A DNA stretch of 43,414 nucleotides, from contig JBKPND010000057.1 in NCBI GenBank assembly GCA_046732465.1, positions 1 through 43,414 on the forward strand, given 5' to 3'. The DNA comes from DASUPK01 sp046732465. Lineage in GTDB: Bacteria > Actinomycetota > Thermoleophilia > Solirubrobacterales > 70-9. A program made the translations under genes and the position numbers. The notes beneath the pieces were generated by a model. It saw only the letters and a list, made by a program, of their open reading frames with translations. It was not told the origin of the DNA and did no database searches. Shown here piece by piece: positions 1 to 8,834 of the stretch; position 1 is the first letter of the stretch, and each line of letters begins with the position of its first letter.

Positions 1-592
<592 letters not shown>

Positions 593-595
<3 letters not shown>

Positions 596-606
596 CGGAT
601 TACTCC
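593..606 (-). promoter_or_regulatory. clpX ribosome-binding site and probable CTG start codon
   Basis: On the minus strand GAGGGAG is followed by TAATCCG and then CTG GCA CGT. The spacing is ideal for initiation at CTG, and no standard start codon is available in this frame. Confidence 0.6.
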
Positions 607-810
607 CTCGGTCTCGCTTCGCCCGGCCGGCTCCTTCCTCGCTTCGAAGCTTAGACGCCCGCCGGCCTCGGCCTGACGGATCCTCGTTACGCCGTGAGGG
701 AGCTGTTTCCTGCTACAGGCCGCGGTCGATGACCGCCTCGGTCACGCGGTCGTCGATCGAGCTGACCGGCGACTCCGTCCCCACCCACGGCCCTCCGCCG
801 GACCGGGCCC

Positions 811-1137
811 GGGAAACCGATCGTCTCCCTCTCCGAGCTCTCCCCCTTCGAGCATCTGGTCGCCTCCGTCGATCGCTCGACCCGCGAATCGATCGCGATG
901 GAGGCGGCCGCCCTGAGCGAGAACGGCAATGGCGCGCTCCTCCCGACCCTGCGCGCCTACCTCGACTGCGACCTGGACGTGAGACGGACCGCCGCCTCGC
1001 TCTACGTCCACCCCAACACCGTCCGCTACCGGCTGCGCCGGATCTCCGAGCTGACCGGGCTGGATACGCAGAGCTTCTCAGGCATGGTCGAGCTGCTCAC
1101 GATCGCGCGGCTCGCCGAGCCCTCCGCGGCTGACTAG
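811..1137 (+). pseudogene. C-terminal remnant of a PucR/CdaR-family transcription regulator
   Basis: This plus-strand frame encodes about 108 residues that match only the end of a PucR-type regulator: a linker-like VSLSELSPFEHLVAS segment and then the C-terminal helix-turn-helix, with a TAASLYVHPNTVRYRLRRI recognition region. PucR proteins are normally 400-550 residues with an N-terminal sensor and a GGDEF-like middle domain. Both are missing, and an in-frame stop lies at about 763. The first possible start, ATG at 898, would leave only 79 residues, essentially the HTH alone. It sits between clpX and an unknown gene, whose stop codon overlaps its own. A decayed gene is most likely; a stand-alone HTH protein from 898 is possible. 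Confidence 0.6.
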
Positions 1138-1616
1138 CTGGACAGCGCCTCGATCACGTCCTTCGTGTGGGCGACGGGGATCCGGTTCCCCTCGAGCTCG
1201 ATCCGCGAGCCGCTCTCGGGATGGATCAGCTCGATCACGCGCACGTTGACCCGTTGGTGAACCTTCACCTCGAGCCCCTCGCGCTCCGCCTTGAACACCA
1301 TCGCGCCCGGCATCTTGCTGCGCGAGCGACCGTCGAAGCCGTAGACCCGATCCGCGGTGACCCCGACCAGTATCCACTGAGGCATCCCGCTCGCCGCCGC
1401 GTTCGCTCGCATGCCGCCCGCGACGCCGGCGATCTCGCCGACAGCTTCGCCCGCGGCACCCCCGAGCTCTCCCACTTCGCCTCCGGCCAGACCGCCGGCG
1501 AACATCGATCCCGTGTGGCCGCGTGGGTTGAACTGGCCGGCGGCCAGCACCTCCTCGGCGATTCCCTCCCGCGCTAGTGCCTCCTGCACCGCGTGCTCCA
1601 TCCCTTCCTCGGACAT
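1134..1616 (-). CDS. Conserved hypothetical protein, Gly/Ala-rich, PH-like C-terminal half
   Basis: A 160-residue protein without signal peptide or clear membrane segment. Residues 30-70 are rich in Gly and Ala (FAGGLAGGEVGELGG); the second half looks like a small beta domain (WILVGVTADRVYGFDG, then IELIHPESGSRIELEG) of the kind seen in short PH-like actinobacterial proteins. The ATG at 1616 has AAAGGAG upstream. It lies 20 bp downstream of the M23 peptidase on the same strand and may be co-transcribed with it. Its TAG stop shares the palindrome CTAG at 1134-1137 with the stop of the convergent PucR fragment. No function can be given. Confidence 0.75.
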   Translation of the reverse strand: MSEEGMEHAVQEALAREGIAEEVLAAGQFNPRGHTGSMFAGGLAGGEVGELGGAAGEAVGEIAGVAGGMRANAAASGMPQWILVGVTADRVYGFDGRSRSKMPGAMVFKAEREGLEVKVHQRVNVRVIELIHPESGSRIELEGNRIPVAHTKDVIEALSS

Positions 1617-1636
1617 GTCGCTCCTTTCAGCGAGGG

Positions 1637-2425
1637 TCAGCTGTAGCGATCCCAGGCACGAAGATAGGGCTCCGGGTCCACCGCGCGCCCGCCGACGTGG
1701 ATCTCGAAGTGCACGTGGCAGGGCGTCGATCCCGCGTTCCCGGTCCGGCCGATGCGGCCGACGATCTGGCCAACGTGGACCAGGTCGCCCTTCTGGAAGC
1801 GGGACGGATGGATCATGTGGGCGTACCAGTACTTGCGCCTCTCCCCCAGCCCCCTGATCACGACGTAGTTGCCGTCGAGGCGCGGGTCGTACGCGCGCTT
1901 CACCACGGTGCCGGTGGTGGCGGCGGCGAGCGGCGTTCCGCAGCGGCCCGTGATGTCGAAGCCCTTGTGGACCCGGCCGCCGTTACGCGGCGCGCCGAAC
2001 TTGCCGACGGCGCCGCGGGTGCCGTGCGGGCCGCGAACCGGGAAGAAGTGGCGATGGAGCTCCACCTTTCCGGCCTCCTTCTCGTTCCCCCCGGCGACGG
2101 CAACGACGACGCGGTAGGTCCCGTCCCCGACCGGCCTGCCGGCGTTGTTGAGACCGTCCCAGCGCTCGGTCCGGTCCTTGTCGGGCTGAACGGCGGACAG
2201 CTCGATCCGCCGCACCTCCTTGCCCGACCCGGCGATCTTGATGATGACGTCGGCCGGGGCCGAGCCGCCGATCCGGAACTCGACCCGCACTCCGTCGACC
2301 GAGTCGGTGAACCCGCGGCTGGGAGAGACCGACGCACTGCGGACCACGGCGTCGTCGGCGATCGCCGGTGCGGCGACGAGCGCCACGAGGGTGGCCAGGA
2401 GAAATAGAGGGGCGAAGCGCCTCAA
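1637..2425 (-). CDS. Secreted M23 (LytM-type) metallopeptidase
   Basis: A 262-residue exported protein. Residues 1-23 form a signal peptide (MRRFAP, a Leu/Ala-rich core, then AIADD). Residues about 30-120 resemble a FlgD-type Ig module (TERWDGLNNAGRPVGDGTYR). The C-terminal 120 residues are a LytM/M23 domain with the zinc-site elements HKGFD and HVHFEIH. The family cleaves peptidoglycan cross-bridges outside the membrane, or serves as an activator when degenerate; both metal motifs look complete here. The start is a TTG at 2425. It lies between clpP and an unknown gene on the same strand, about 30 bp from clpP, so it may be transcribed with clpP. Confidence 0.9.
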   Translation of the reverse strand: MRRFAPLFLLATLVALVAAPAIADDAVVRSASVSPSRGFTDSVDGVRVEFRIGGSAPADVIIKIAGSGKEVRRIELSAVQPDKDRTERWDGLNNAGRPVGDGTYRVVVAVAGGNEKEAGKVELHRHFFPVRGPHGTRGAVGKFGAPRNGGRVHKGFDITGRCGTPLAAATTGTVVKRAYDPRLDGNYVVIRGLGERRKYWYAHMIHPSRFQKGDLVHVGQIVGRIGRTGNAGSTPCHVHFEIHVGGRAVDPEPYLRAWDRYS

Positions 2426-2458
2426 GCGGCGCGCGAGTCTAGTGCAGCCGGCGGCGAG

Positions 2459-3058
2459 CTACCGATGCTCGATCACGCGGTCGACGATCTTGTACTCCTG
2501 CGCCTCCTCGGCGCTCATGAAGTAGTCCCGCTCGGTGTCCTTGGCGACCTTGTCGAGCGGCTGCCCGGTGTGCCTGGCAATGATCTCATCGAGCCGGCGA
2601 CGGACGTCGATGATCTCCTTGGCGTGGATCTCGATGTCGGTGGCCTGGCCGGAGAAGCCGCCCGAGACCTGGTGGATCAGGATCTTCGAGTTCGGCAGCG
2701 CCATCCGCTTGCCCTCGGTGCCCCCGGCGAGCAGCAGCGCTCCCATGCTCATCGCAACGCCGACGCAGATCGTCGAGACGTCGGGCTTGATGAACTGCAT
2801 CGCGTCGTAGATCGCCAGTCCCGCGTAGACCGAGCCACCGGGCGAGTTGATGTAGATCGAGACGTCCTTGTCTGGGTCCTCGGACTCGAGGTGGATCAGC
2901 TGGGCGACGATCAGGTTCGCGATGTCCTCGGTCACCGGCGTGCCGAGGAAGATGATTCGCTCGTTGAGCAGGCGCGAGTAGATGTCGAACGCGCGCTCGC
3001 CGCGCGACGTCTGCTCCACCACCATTGGGACGAGGGGACTCATTGGGTGCGCCAGCAT
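2459..3058 (-). CDS. clpP: ClpP, ATP-dependent Clp protease proteolytic subunit
   Basis: ClpP is the serine peptidase barrel that degrades proteins unfolded by ClpX or ClpC. The 199-residue protein has the catalytic triad in place: Ser104 in VAMSMGALLL, His129 in ILIHQ and Asp178 in RDYFMSAEEA. The core NSPGGSVYAG and the activation region are normal. The chosen ATG at 3058 has GAGGTGG five bases upstream; the internal ATGs at 3043 and 3025 lack such a site. It lies downstream of tig on the same strand, but separated from it by a plus-strand DUF488 gene and a small membrane protein gene. Confidence 0.96.
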   Translation of the reverse strand: MLAHPMSPLVPMVVEQTSRGERAFDIYSRLLNERIIFLGTPVTEDIANLIVAQLIHLESEDPDKDVSIYINSPGGSVYAGLAIYDAMQFIKPDVSTICVGVAMSMGALLLAGGTEGKRMALPNSKILIHQVSGGFSGQATDIEIHAKEIIDVRRRLDEIIARHTGQPLDKVAKDTERDYFMSAEEAQEYKIVDRVIEHR

Positions 3059-3100
3059 AGCGACCACCTCGCACGGGCCACCGAGCGGGAGAATCCGCGG

Positions 3101-3649
3101 ATGGCGTCCGAAGGGGAGATCCTCACGGTCGGCCACTCCAACCACGAGGAGACGGAGTTCGTCGAGCTGCTCCGCGGCGCCGGTGTCGAGCTGATCGCCG
3201 ACGTGCGCCGCTATCCCGGCTCCCGTCGCCAGCCGCACTTCGAACGGACGGCACTGGCGGCCGTCCTGCTCGAGGCCGGGATCGGGTACCGCTGGCTCGG
3301 CGAGACGCTGGGTGGCCGCCGCCAGCCACTGCCCGATTCACCCAATGGCGCGTGGGAGAGTGACCAGTTCCGCGGCTACGCCGACCACATGGCGAGCGAC
3401 GAGTTCGCCGCCGGGCTCTCCGAGCTCGAGGACCTGGCCCGCGGGCAGCGGGTCGCGGTCATGTGCGCGGAGGCCTGGTGGATCCGCTGCCACCGCCGCC
3501 TGATCGCCGACGCGCTCACGGCGCACGGCTGGCGCGTCCTGCATCTCGGCGCGAACGGGCGGCTGGAGCAGCACGAGCTCACCGACTTCGCCGTCGTCGA
3601 GGACGGGATCGTCACCTACCCGGAGGTGCAGACGAGCCTCGGCCTCTAG
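3101..3649 (+). CDS. DUF488 family protein
   Basis: A 182-residue cytoplasmic protein starting at ATG 3101. It has the DUF488 hallmarks: an N-terminal ILTVGHSN strand, DVRRYPGSRRQPHF, and the Cys-containing loop MCAEAWWIRCHRRLIAD. The family has no settled biochemical role; the Cys/His cluster suggests a nucleic-acid or small-molecule function, which is inference. The gene is inserted between clpP and tig on the opposite strand, divergent from clpP and convergent with the small membrane gene, with which it shares the CTAG at 3646-3649 as overlapping stop codons. Confidence 0.88.
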   Translation: MASEGEILTVGHSNHEETEFVELLRGAGVELIADVRRYPGSRRQPHFERTALAAVLLEAGIGYRWLGETLGGRRQPLPDSPNGAWESDQFRGYADHMASDEFAAGLSELEDLARGQRVAVMCAEAWWIRCHRRLIADALTAHGWRVLHLGANGRLEQHELTDFAVVEDGIVTYPEVQTSLGL

Positions 3650-3852
3650 CTGCCGCTGGGCGGATCGCCGTCCGGCTTGCCGTTCTGAGGGTTGACCAGG
3701 AACGGCATCGACTTCCGGAGCTTGTGGATCTCGATCGCCCTGATGACGTAGAGGACCAGCAGGGAAACCATCAGGACGAACGAGACGAGGCCGGCGATGG
3801 CACCGACCTCCTCGACCCACTTGGGTAACGCGCTGGCGAGCAGGGCGGTCAA
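3646..3852 (-). CDS. Small single-pass membrane protein downstream of tig
   Basis: A 68-residue protein with one strong hydrophobic helix (about residues 15-40, IAGLVSFVLMVSLLVLYVI) followed by a basic stretch (HKLRK) and a short polar tail ending DPPSGS. The start is a TTG at 3852, 18 bp after the tig stop, so it is probably co-transcribed with trigger factor. The family is not recognised. Its stop overlaps that of the convergent DUF488 gene in the palindrome CTAG. Confidence 0.7.
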   Translation of the reverse strand: MTALLASALPKWVEEVGAIAGLVSFVLMVSLLVLYVIRAIEIHKLRKSMPFLVNPQNGKPDGDPPSGS

Positions 3853-3870
3853 GGGAGCGATCGTAGGGCG

Positions 3871-5259
3871 CTAGTCGGATCCGGGCGTCCACAGACCGCC
3901 CTTCTCCTCGCGTTCCTTCTCCGGGGTCCAGATCTCCTCGCGAGCCTGCGCCTGCTCCATCGGGATCGGCGTCGCCCCCTCGGCTATCAGTTCGAGCGCT
4001 CGGCGCATCCGCAGGTCGTCCTTGAAGAGCTCCTCGCGCCCGCTCTCCCGGATCTCCCTCAGGGCGTCCTCGGGCTCCGGGTGGCCGTGGTCCTCGTGCC
4101 CCGGCGGGATCTGCAGGGCCTCGAGCTCGTCCTCCTCGGTGATCTCGATCCCCTCCGCTTCGGCGACCGCCTCGAGGACGGCCTCCCGCTTCAGGGCCCG
4201 CTCTGCGTCGGGGCGGGCCTGGGCGATCATCTCCTCCCGGGTCTTGCCCTGGAGCTGCAGGTAGTTGTCCGGCTCCATCCCCTGCTGGCGCAGCTGGCGC
4301 TCCACCCTGCGCCACATCTCCTCGGCCCTCGCCTGGATGACAGGCTCGGGCAGTTCGACCGTGGCCTTTTCGACCACCGCGTCCAGCGCGTCCTCGCGAA
4401 AGCGCTCCGCGAGCTGACGGTCCAGGATCTCCCTGATCTTCTCGGTGATGTCGTCGCGCAGCTCGTCGAGCGTGTCGAACTCGGAGGCCTCGGAGGCGAA
4501 GTCGTCGTCCAGCTCCGGGAGCTCCTTCTCGCGGACCTCCTTGACCGTGACGTCGAACTGGGCGGTCTTGCCGGCCACCTCCTCGGCGGGATAGTCGTCG
4601 GGGAAGGGCACGGGCACCTGGCGCTCGTCACCGGCCTCCGCCCCCTCGAGCCCCTGCTCGAGCTCGGGCAGCACGCGGCCCTCGCCGAGCTCCAGGAGAT
4701 AGTCCCGGGCGGTGCCGCCCTCGAACGGCTCGCCGTCGATCTTGCCCTCGTAGTCGATCAGCAGCACGTCTCCCTGCTTCGCCGCTCGCTCGACCGGGTT
4801 GAGCCGAGCGAATCCCTCGCGCAGCCGGTTGATCTCGGTCTCTACGGCCTCCTCCGGGACCTCCGGCTCGGGGCGGCCGACCTCGAGGTCCTTGTACTCG
4901 CCGAGCTGGGCGCCCGGCCGGACGGCGACCTCGACGGAGAAGCGCAGGGGCTTCCCCTCCTCGGGAAGATCGGAGAGGTCGAGCTTCGGGTCCCCGACCG
5001 GATTGACGCCCGACTCGAGCATGGCGCGCTCGTACCAGTCGCCCAGCGAGGACTCGAGCGCCTGGGTGAGCACCGTCTGGCGGCCGAGCCGCTGCACGAC
5101 CATCTCGGGCGGCACCTTGCCCTTGCGGAAGCCTGGCAGCTTCATGTCCTTGCCCAGCTGCTGGGCGGTGCGGGCGATGCTGCCCTCGACGTCCTTCGCG
5201 TCGACGTCGACGTCGACGCGGACCCGCGAGTCGGGAAGCTCCTTTACCGTCGTCTCCAT
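3871..5259 (-). CDS. tig: Trigger factor (ribosome-associated chaperone and peptidyl-prolyl isomerase)
   Basis: Trigger factor binds at the ribosomal exit tunnel and shields nascent chains. The 462-residue protein begins METTVKELPD. It has the ribosome-docking signature GFRKGKVP near residue 45, an FKBP-like domain at about 145-235 (DVLLIDYEGKIDGEPFEGG) and a long helical, acidic C-terminal domain. The tail (PEKEREEKGGLWTPGSD) extends beyond the E. coli protein. The ATG at 5259 has AAGGTGG eight bases upstream; a GTG at 5280 in the same frame lacks a good site. It heads the run tig, small membrane gene, clpP, clpX on this strand, which are adjacent in many bacteria but separated here. Confidence 0.95.
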   Translation of the reverse strand: METTVKELPDSRVRVDVDVDAKDVEGSIARTAQQLGKDMKLPGFRKGKVPPEMVVQRLGRQTVLTQALESSLGDWYERAMLESGVNPVGDPKLDLSDLPEEGKPLRFSVEVAVRPGAQLGEYKDLEVGRPEPEVPEEAVETEINRLREGFARLNPVERAAKQGDVLLIDYEGKIDGEPFEGGTARDYLLELGEGRVLPELEQGLEGAEAGDERQVPVPFPDDYPAEEVAGKTAQFDVTVKEVREKELPELDDDFASEASEFDTLDELRDDITEKIREILDRQLAERFREDALDAVVEKATVELPEPVIQARAEEMWRRVERQLRQQGMEPDNYLQLQGKTREEMIAQARPDAERALKREAVLEAVAEAEGIEITEEDELEALQIPPGHEDHGHPEPEDALREIRESGREELFKDDLRMRRALELIAEGATPIPMEQAQAREEIWTPEKEREEKGGLWTPGSD

Positions 5260-5296
5260 GGAGGAGACCACCTTAGACACCGGCCGGGGCCGACGG

Positions 5297-5464
5297 GTGC
5301 GCGCGAGCGGCGCCGATCGCCTCGGCGCCTGGCTCTACACCGGAGCCCCCGGCCGGCTCGCCTCCTTCTCCATCGACCTGGCGCTTTCGCTCGCCGCGCT
5401 CGGCGTCTGGTCGACCCGACGGCTCTGGCGCAGGCTGCGCCGCGATCAGTCACCGGCCGCGTAG
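5297..5464 (+). CDS. Possible small membrane protein (55 aa)
   Basis: This GTG-started frame lies in the gap between tig and the aminopropyltransferase-like gene. The product begins MRASGADRLGAWLYTGAPGR, has a hydrophobic segment (FSIDLALSLAALGVW) and ends in a basic tail (TRRLWRRLRRDQ). The codons have G or C in nearly every third position, as in the neighbouring real genes. Its last 19 bases overlap the 3' end of the convergent gene. The upstream purine tract (GGGG about 7 bases before GTG) is a modest ribosome-binding site. It would be divergent from tig. A real small protein is somewhat more likely than a chance frame. Confidence 0.5.
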   Translation: MRASGADRLGAWLYTGAPGRLASFSIDLALSLAALGVWSTRRLWRRLRRDQSPAA

Positions 5465-6942
5465 CCGAGGATCGAGCGGTCGATCAGCCACTCCACCGGA
5501 GCGCGATCGTCGGTGTAGACCTCGCCGCCGTCCAGGGCGGGGCCGAGCCGCGCCGCCTCGACCCTGGCGATCGTCTGCAGCTCCGGCGCGAGACCCGCGG
5601 CCGTCTTGCGCAAATGCTCGCCCGACCCGCGGTCGCCGCCGATCATCAGCGTGTTCTCGTCCTCGATCGGATCGCGGATCACGGTCGGGAACGCCTCACC
5701 CATCGTCCGGCCGATCACCTTCTCGAGCTCGTCCGATCCGTCGGGGTGCCCGACGTTGACGATCACCAGCCCGCCGGGCGCGAGGCGATCGCGGGCGAGC
5801 TCGAAGAACTCGCGGGTGGCGAGATAGAAGGGGATGTAGGGCTGGCGGTAGGCATCGAGGACGATCACGTCATAGTCGCCCTCGGCCTTCCGCAGCCAGG
5901 GACGGGCGTCCTCGTCGTGGACCTCCAGATGGGGCGCGTGCATGTCGAAGTAGCGCCGTCCGATCTGGGCCAGCTCGGGGTCGATCTCGACCGCGTCGAT
6001 CCGGGCCGCCGGAAAGTAGTGGCCATAGGCTCGCGCCACGGTGCCGGCGGCGTTGCCGAGGATCGCGACGCGTGAGGGGACGCGGGTGAGGCTCGCGAAC
6101 GGCGTGACGAGCAGGCCGTCCCAGTAGTTGCCGGTCAGGTAGCTGCCCGGTCGGTACAGGGAGTGTTCGGCCACGCCCTCGTTGAGCTCGAGCTTGCGCG
6201 TCCCGTCCGGCTCCTCGATCACGCGGGCGTACTGGAGCCGGGTCTCGGTCTCGTAGATCACCCGGTCGCCCGAGTCCGTCTTCGCCTTGACGGTGCCCAC
6301 CGGGACCGCGATAACCGCCGCGACCGCGGCCGGGACGGTCAGATAGCGCCAGCCGAGCCCGGCGGCGGCGGCCAGGCCGAGCGTCAGGGCGAAGATGAGG
6401 AAGGTGCGCTGGGTGCCGACGAAGGGGATGAACAGCAGCGCGGCCGACATCGTGCCGACGAGCGATCCTGCGGTCGATATCGCGTAGAGGCGCCCAGCAG
6501 TGCGACCGGAGTGGTCCACGTCGGGTGTGGCAAGGCGAACGGCCCAGGGCGAGCAGGCTCCGAGCAGGACGATCGGCACCGCGACGAGCGCGAGGACGCC
6601 GACCAGCGAGCCGACGAAGGCGCCGGCGGAGATCTCGTCCAGCGCGTCCACCGAGATGGAGAGGAACGGCCTCGCCGCGAAGGGGACGAGCGCGAGGAGC
6701 ACCGCTGCCACGGCGACGAGGGCGCAGAGACCGCGCAGGTGTGGATGGCGGTCCCCGAGCCACCCGCCAAGCCAGTAGCCCACCGACAGCGAGACCAGGA
6801 CCACCGCGATCGTGTTCGCCCAGACGATCGTCGACGCGCCGAAGTAGGGGGACATCAGGCGAGCCGCTGCGATCTCGGCGCCGAGGCTCGCCATCCCGAC
6901 CACGAAGACGAGCGGGTAGAGCAGCCGCTGCTCCCTGCTCAA
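5446..6942 (-). CDS. Membrane-anchored spermidine-synthase-like protein
   Basis: A 498-residue protein. The first 210 residues or so hold several hydrophobic helices (LVFVVGMASLGAEIAAARLM, then GSLVGVLALVAVPIVLLGAC). The C-terminal half is an SpeE-type Rossmann methyltransferase fold (VAILGNAAGTVARAY, AVEIDPELAQIGRRYF, YDVIVLDAYRQPYIPF). Members are often annotated as polyamine aminopropyltransferases, but the glycine loop reads GNAAGT instead of the Gly-rich GGGDGG of true spermidine synthases, so the activity is open. The TTG start at 6942 overlaps the TGA of the upstream ctaG-like gene (TTGA) and has AAGGGG five bases before it, so the two are translationally coupled. Confidence 0.8.
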   Translation of the reverse strand: MSREQRLLYPLVFVVGMASLGAEIAAARLMSPYFGASTIVWANTIAVVLVSLSVGYWLGGWLGDRHPHLRGLCALVAVAAVLLALVPFAARPFLSISVDALDEISAGAFVGSLVGVLALVAVPIVLLGACSPWAVRLATPDVDHSGRTAGRLYAISTAGSLVGTMSAALLFIPFVGTQRTFLIFALTLGLAAAAGLGWRYLTVPAAVAAVIAVPVGTVKAKTDSGDRVIYETETRLQYARVIEEPDGTRKLELNEGVAEHSLYRPGSYLTGNYWDGLLVTPFASLTRVPSRVAILGNAAGTVARAYGHYFPAARIDAVEIDPELAQIGRRYFDMHAPHLEVHDEDARPWLRKAEGDYDVIVLDAYRQPYIPFYLATREFFELARDRLAPGGLVIVNVGHPDGSDELEKVIGRTMGEAFPTVIRDPIEDENTLMIGGDRGSGEHLRKTAAGLAPELQTIARVEAARLGPALDGGEVYTDDRAPVEWLIDRSILGYAAGD

Positions 6943-7829
6943 GTCGACCCCTTGATCCGCTCCTCGAGCCGTGCACCCTGCCCGGCGGCGGCGGCGCGAC
7001 CGGCGCGGCCCTCGCTCAGAGGCACCCCGCGCTGCTCGGCGAGATCGAGAAGGCGCTGGCGCTCGGTGTCCTGCTTGGCCCACTCTAGGAACAGCCACGC
7101 GAGCAGGCCCAGGGTCACGAAGGTGCTCTCGACCATCATGATCACGCCGGCCACGCTCTGGTCGGTCACCGCCGAGAGATGCCACTTCGCCTCCCCGGCC
7201 GCGTAGTCCGGGTAGAAGACCGAGTTCGACCACATGAAGACGTTGCCGAGCACGATGCCGACGAAGCGGACGCCGATCAGGTAGCCGATCTTGGCCGGGA
7301 TCCCGAACCACTTCGGCTGGGGCAGCGGGCCGACCAGCGGCATCCACATCAGGACCCCGAAGCCGATGAAGCAGCTGTGCTGGAGCGCGTGGATCGCGCC
7401 GTGCTCGGTCGCCGCCTGATAGAGGACCGGCACGTGCCAGACGTAGAGGTCGACCGCCCAGAGGGGCAGCGCGACCAGCGGATGCCCGAGGTGCCGCATC
7501 CAGCCGAGCCAGCGGTTGTGGAGCACGGGCTGGAGCAGGGGCCCGGTCAGGCCGAGGACGATCAGGAGCGCCCCGATGTCCCCCATCAGAAGGTGCTGGC
7601 TCATGTGCGCGAGCACCAGCTCGCCGTCGAGGTGGCCGAGCGGGGAGAGGAAGGCGATCGCGATCAGCAGAAGGCCAAGCGCGAAACAGACCGTTCGCCA
7701 GGTGGGAACGGGCCGCCCCTCCTGGGCGAGCGACAGCGTGCGGAACGCGTAGGCGGTGCCGACCAGGGTGAGCGCCGCAACCTGGAGGGGTTCGAAGGCC
7801 GGGCCGCCTACATGCGCGAGTGGAAGCAC
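6939..7829 (-). CDS. ctaG: CtaG-type (caa3_CtaG) cytochrome c oxidase assembly protein
   Basis: A 296-residue polytopic membrane protein with about seven hydrophobic segments and the His-rich motifs of this family: HLDGELVLAHMSQHLLMGD, LYVWHVPVLYQAA and IHALQHSCFIGFG. The family helps deliver copper to the CuB site of caa3-type oxidases in the cytoplasmic membrane; no oxidase genes are in the window. The C-terminal 50 residues are polar and charged (EWAKQDTERQRLLDLAEQRG). The start is a GTG at 7829. It is coupled by TTGA to the aminopropyltransferase-like gene and lies close behind corA on the same strand. Confidence 0.88.
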   Translation of the reverse strand: MLPLAHVGGPAFEPLQVAALTLVGTAYAFRTLSLAQEGRPVPTWRTVCFALGLLLIAIAFLSPLGHLDGELVLAHMSQHLLMGDIGALLIVLGLTGPLLQPVLHNRWLGWMRHLGHPLVALPLWAVDLYVWHVPVLYQAATEHGAIHALQHSCFIGFGVLMWMPLVGPLPQPKWFGIPAKIGYLIGVRFVGIVLGNVFMWSNSVFYPDYAAGEAKWHLSAVTDQSVAGVIMMVESTFVTLGLLAWLFLEWAKQDTERQRLLDLAEQRGVPLSEGRAGRAAAAGQGARLEERIKGST

Positions 7830-7848
7830 ACACGCATGGTAGGTCTGC

Positions 7849-8829
7849 CTACAGCCAGCCGATCCTTCTGAAGAACCCAGCCAGGGTGACGACGCAGATC
7901 GCCATCAGCCCCAGAGCCAGCGCGTACCCGAGGTGCCAATGGAGCTCGGGCATGTTGTCGAAGTTCATTCCGTAGACCGACGCGATGAAGGTCGGGACCG
8001 CGATGACGCCCGCGATCGCGGAGATCTTCTTCACGGTCTCGTTTTGGTTGACGCTCACCAGGGCGAGGTTCGCCTGCAGCACGCTGGTGAGGAGCTCGCG
8101 CTGCGAACTGACCTGCTCGTCGACGCGCTGTGCGTGGTCGTTGACGTCTCGGAAGTAGCTGCGGAGCTCCTCGGGGATCCGCTCGTCGGCCCCTTGCTCG
8201 AGGTCGCGCAGCGGCGCGAGCAGCGGCCAGGCGGCGCGGTGGAACTCGATCACCTCGCGCTTCAGGTTGTAGATGCGCGCGGTTGGCGCCGGTATGTCGT
8301 CGTTGAAAACGTCCTTCTCGACATCCTCGATGTCGTCCTCGATAGCGTCGACCACCGGGATGTAGTCGTCCACGACCTTGTCGAGCACGGCCCAGAGCGC
8401 CGACGCTGGGCCCAGTCTCAGCAGATCCGGCCGCGCTTCCAGACGCTTGCGCGCCGTTCCGAGCTCGCTGCCGGGACCGTGGCGCACGGTGATCACGTAG
8501 CCGGCCGCGGCGAACATGTGGATCTCGCCGAAGTGGACCTCCTCTCGGTCCTCGTGGTAGTGCGCCGTCTTCAGCACGATGAAGGCGTGCTCGGTGTACT
8601 CCTCGATCTTCGGCCGCTGGTGGGCCTGCTGGGCGTCCTCGACGGCGAGCTCGTGCAGGCCGAACAGGGTCGCGAGCTGGTCGAGGTCGCCCGCCTCGGG
8701 CTCATGGATTCCGATCCAGACGAACTCGCCCGAGCCCGCCTGCTTGGCCAGCTCGGCGGCCCGCTCGGGCGTCAGCGCCTCCTCATGCTGGCGCGCGCCG
8801 TCCTTGTAGTGGGCGCTATCGATGATCAT
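7849..8829 (-). CDS. corA: CorA family magnesium/cobalt transporter
   Basis: A 326-residue protein with the CorA layout: a long cytoplasmic N-terminal domain rich in acidic residues and long helices, then two C-terminal membrane helices. The signature YGMNF occurs between them (ASVYGMNFDNMPELHWHLGYA), and the protein ends with a basic RRIGWL. CorA forms a pentameric Mg2+ channel. The ATG at 8829 is preceded by GGAG, which lies in one arm of a potential hairpin in the 78-bp leader behind the DUF2252 gene. Confidence 0.95.
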   Translation of the reverse strand: MIIDSAHYKDGARQHEEALTPERAAELAKQAGSGEFVWIGIHEPEAGDLDQLATLFGLHELAVEDAQQAHQRPKIEEYTEHAFIVLKTAHYHEDREEVHFGEIHMFAAAGYVITVRHGPGSELGTARKRLEARPDLLRLGPASALWAVLDKVVDDYIPVVDAIEDDIEDVEKDVFNDDIPAPTARIYNLKREVIEFHRAAWPLLAPLRDLEQGADERIPEELRSYFRDVNDHAQRVDEQVSSQRELLTSVLQANLALVSVNQNETVKKISAIAGVIAVPTFIASVYGMNFDNMPELHWHLGYALALGLMAICVVTLAGFFRRIGWL

Positions 8830-8834
8830 GGTCC

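Noticed and set aside
4081..6075. A 664-codon open frame antisense to tig and the aminopropyltransferase-like gene
   Set aside because: It is the mirror of two well-supported genes in GC-rich DNA; its product is low-complexity Leu/Arg/Gly sequence without domains.
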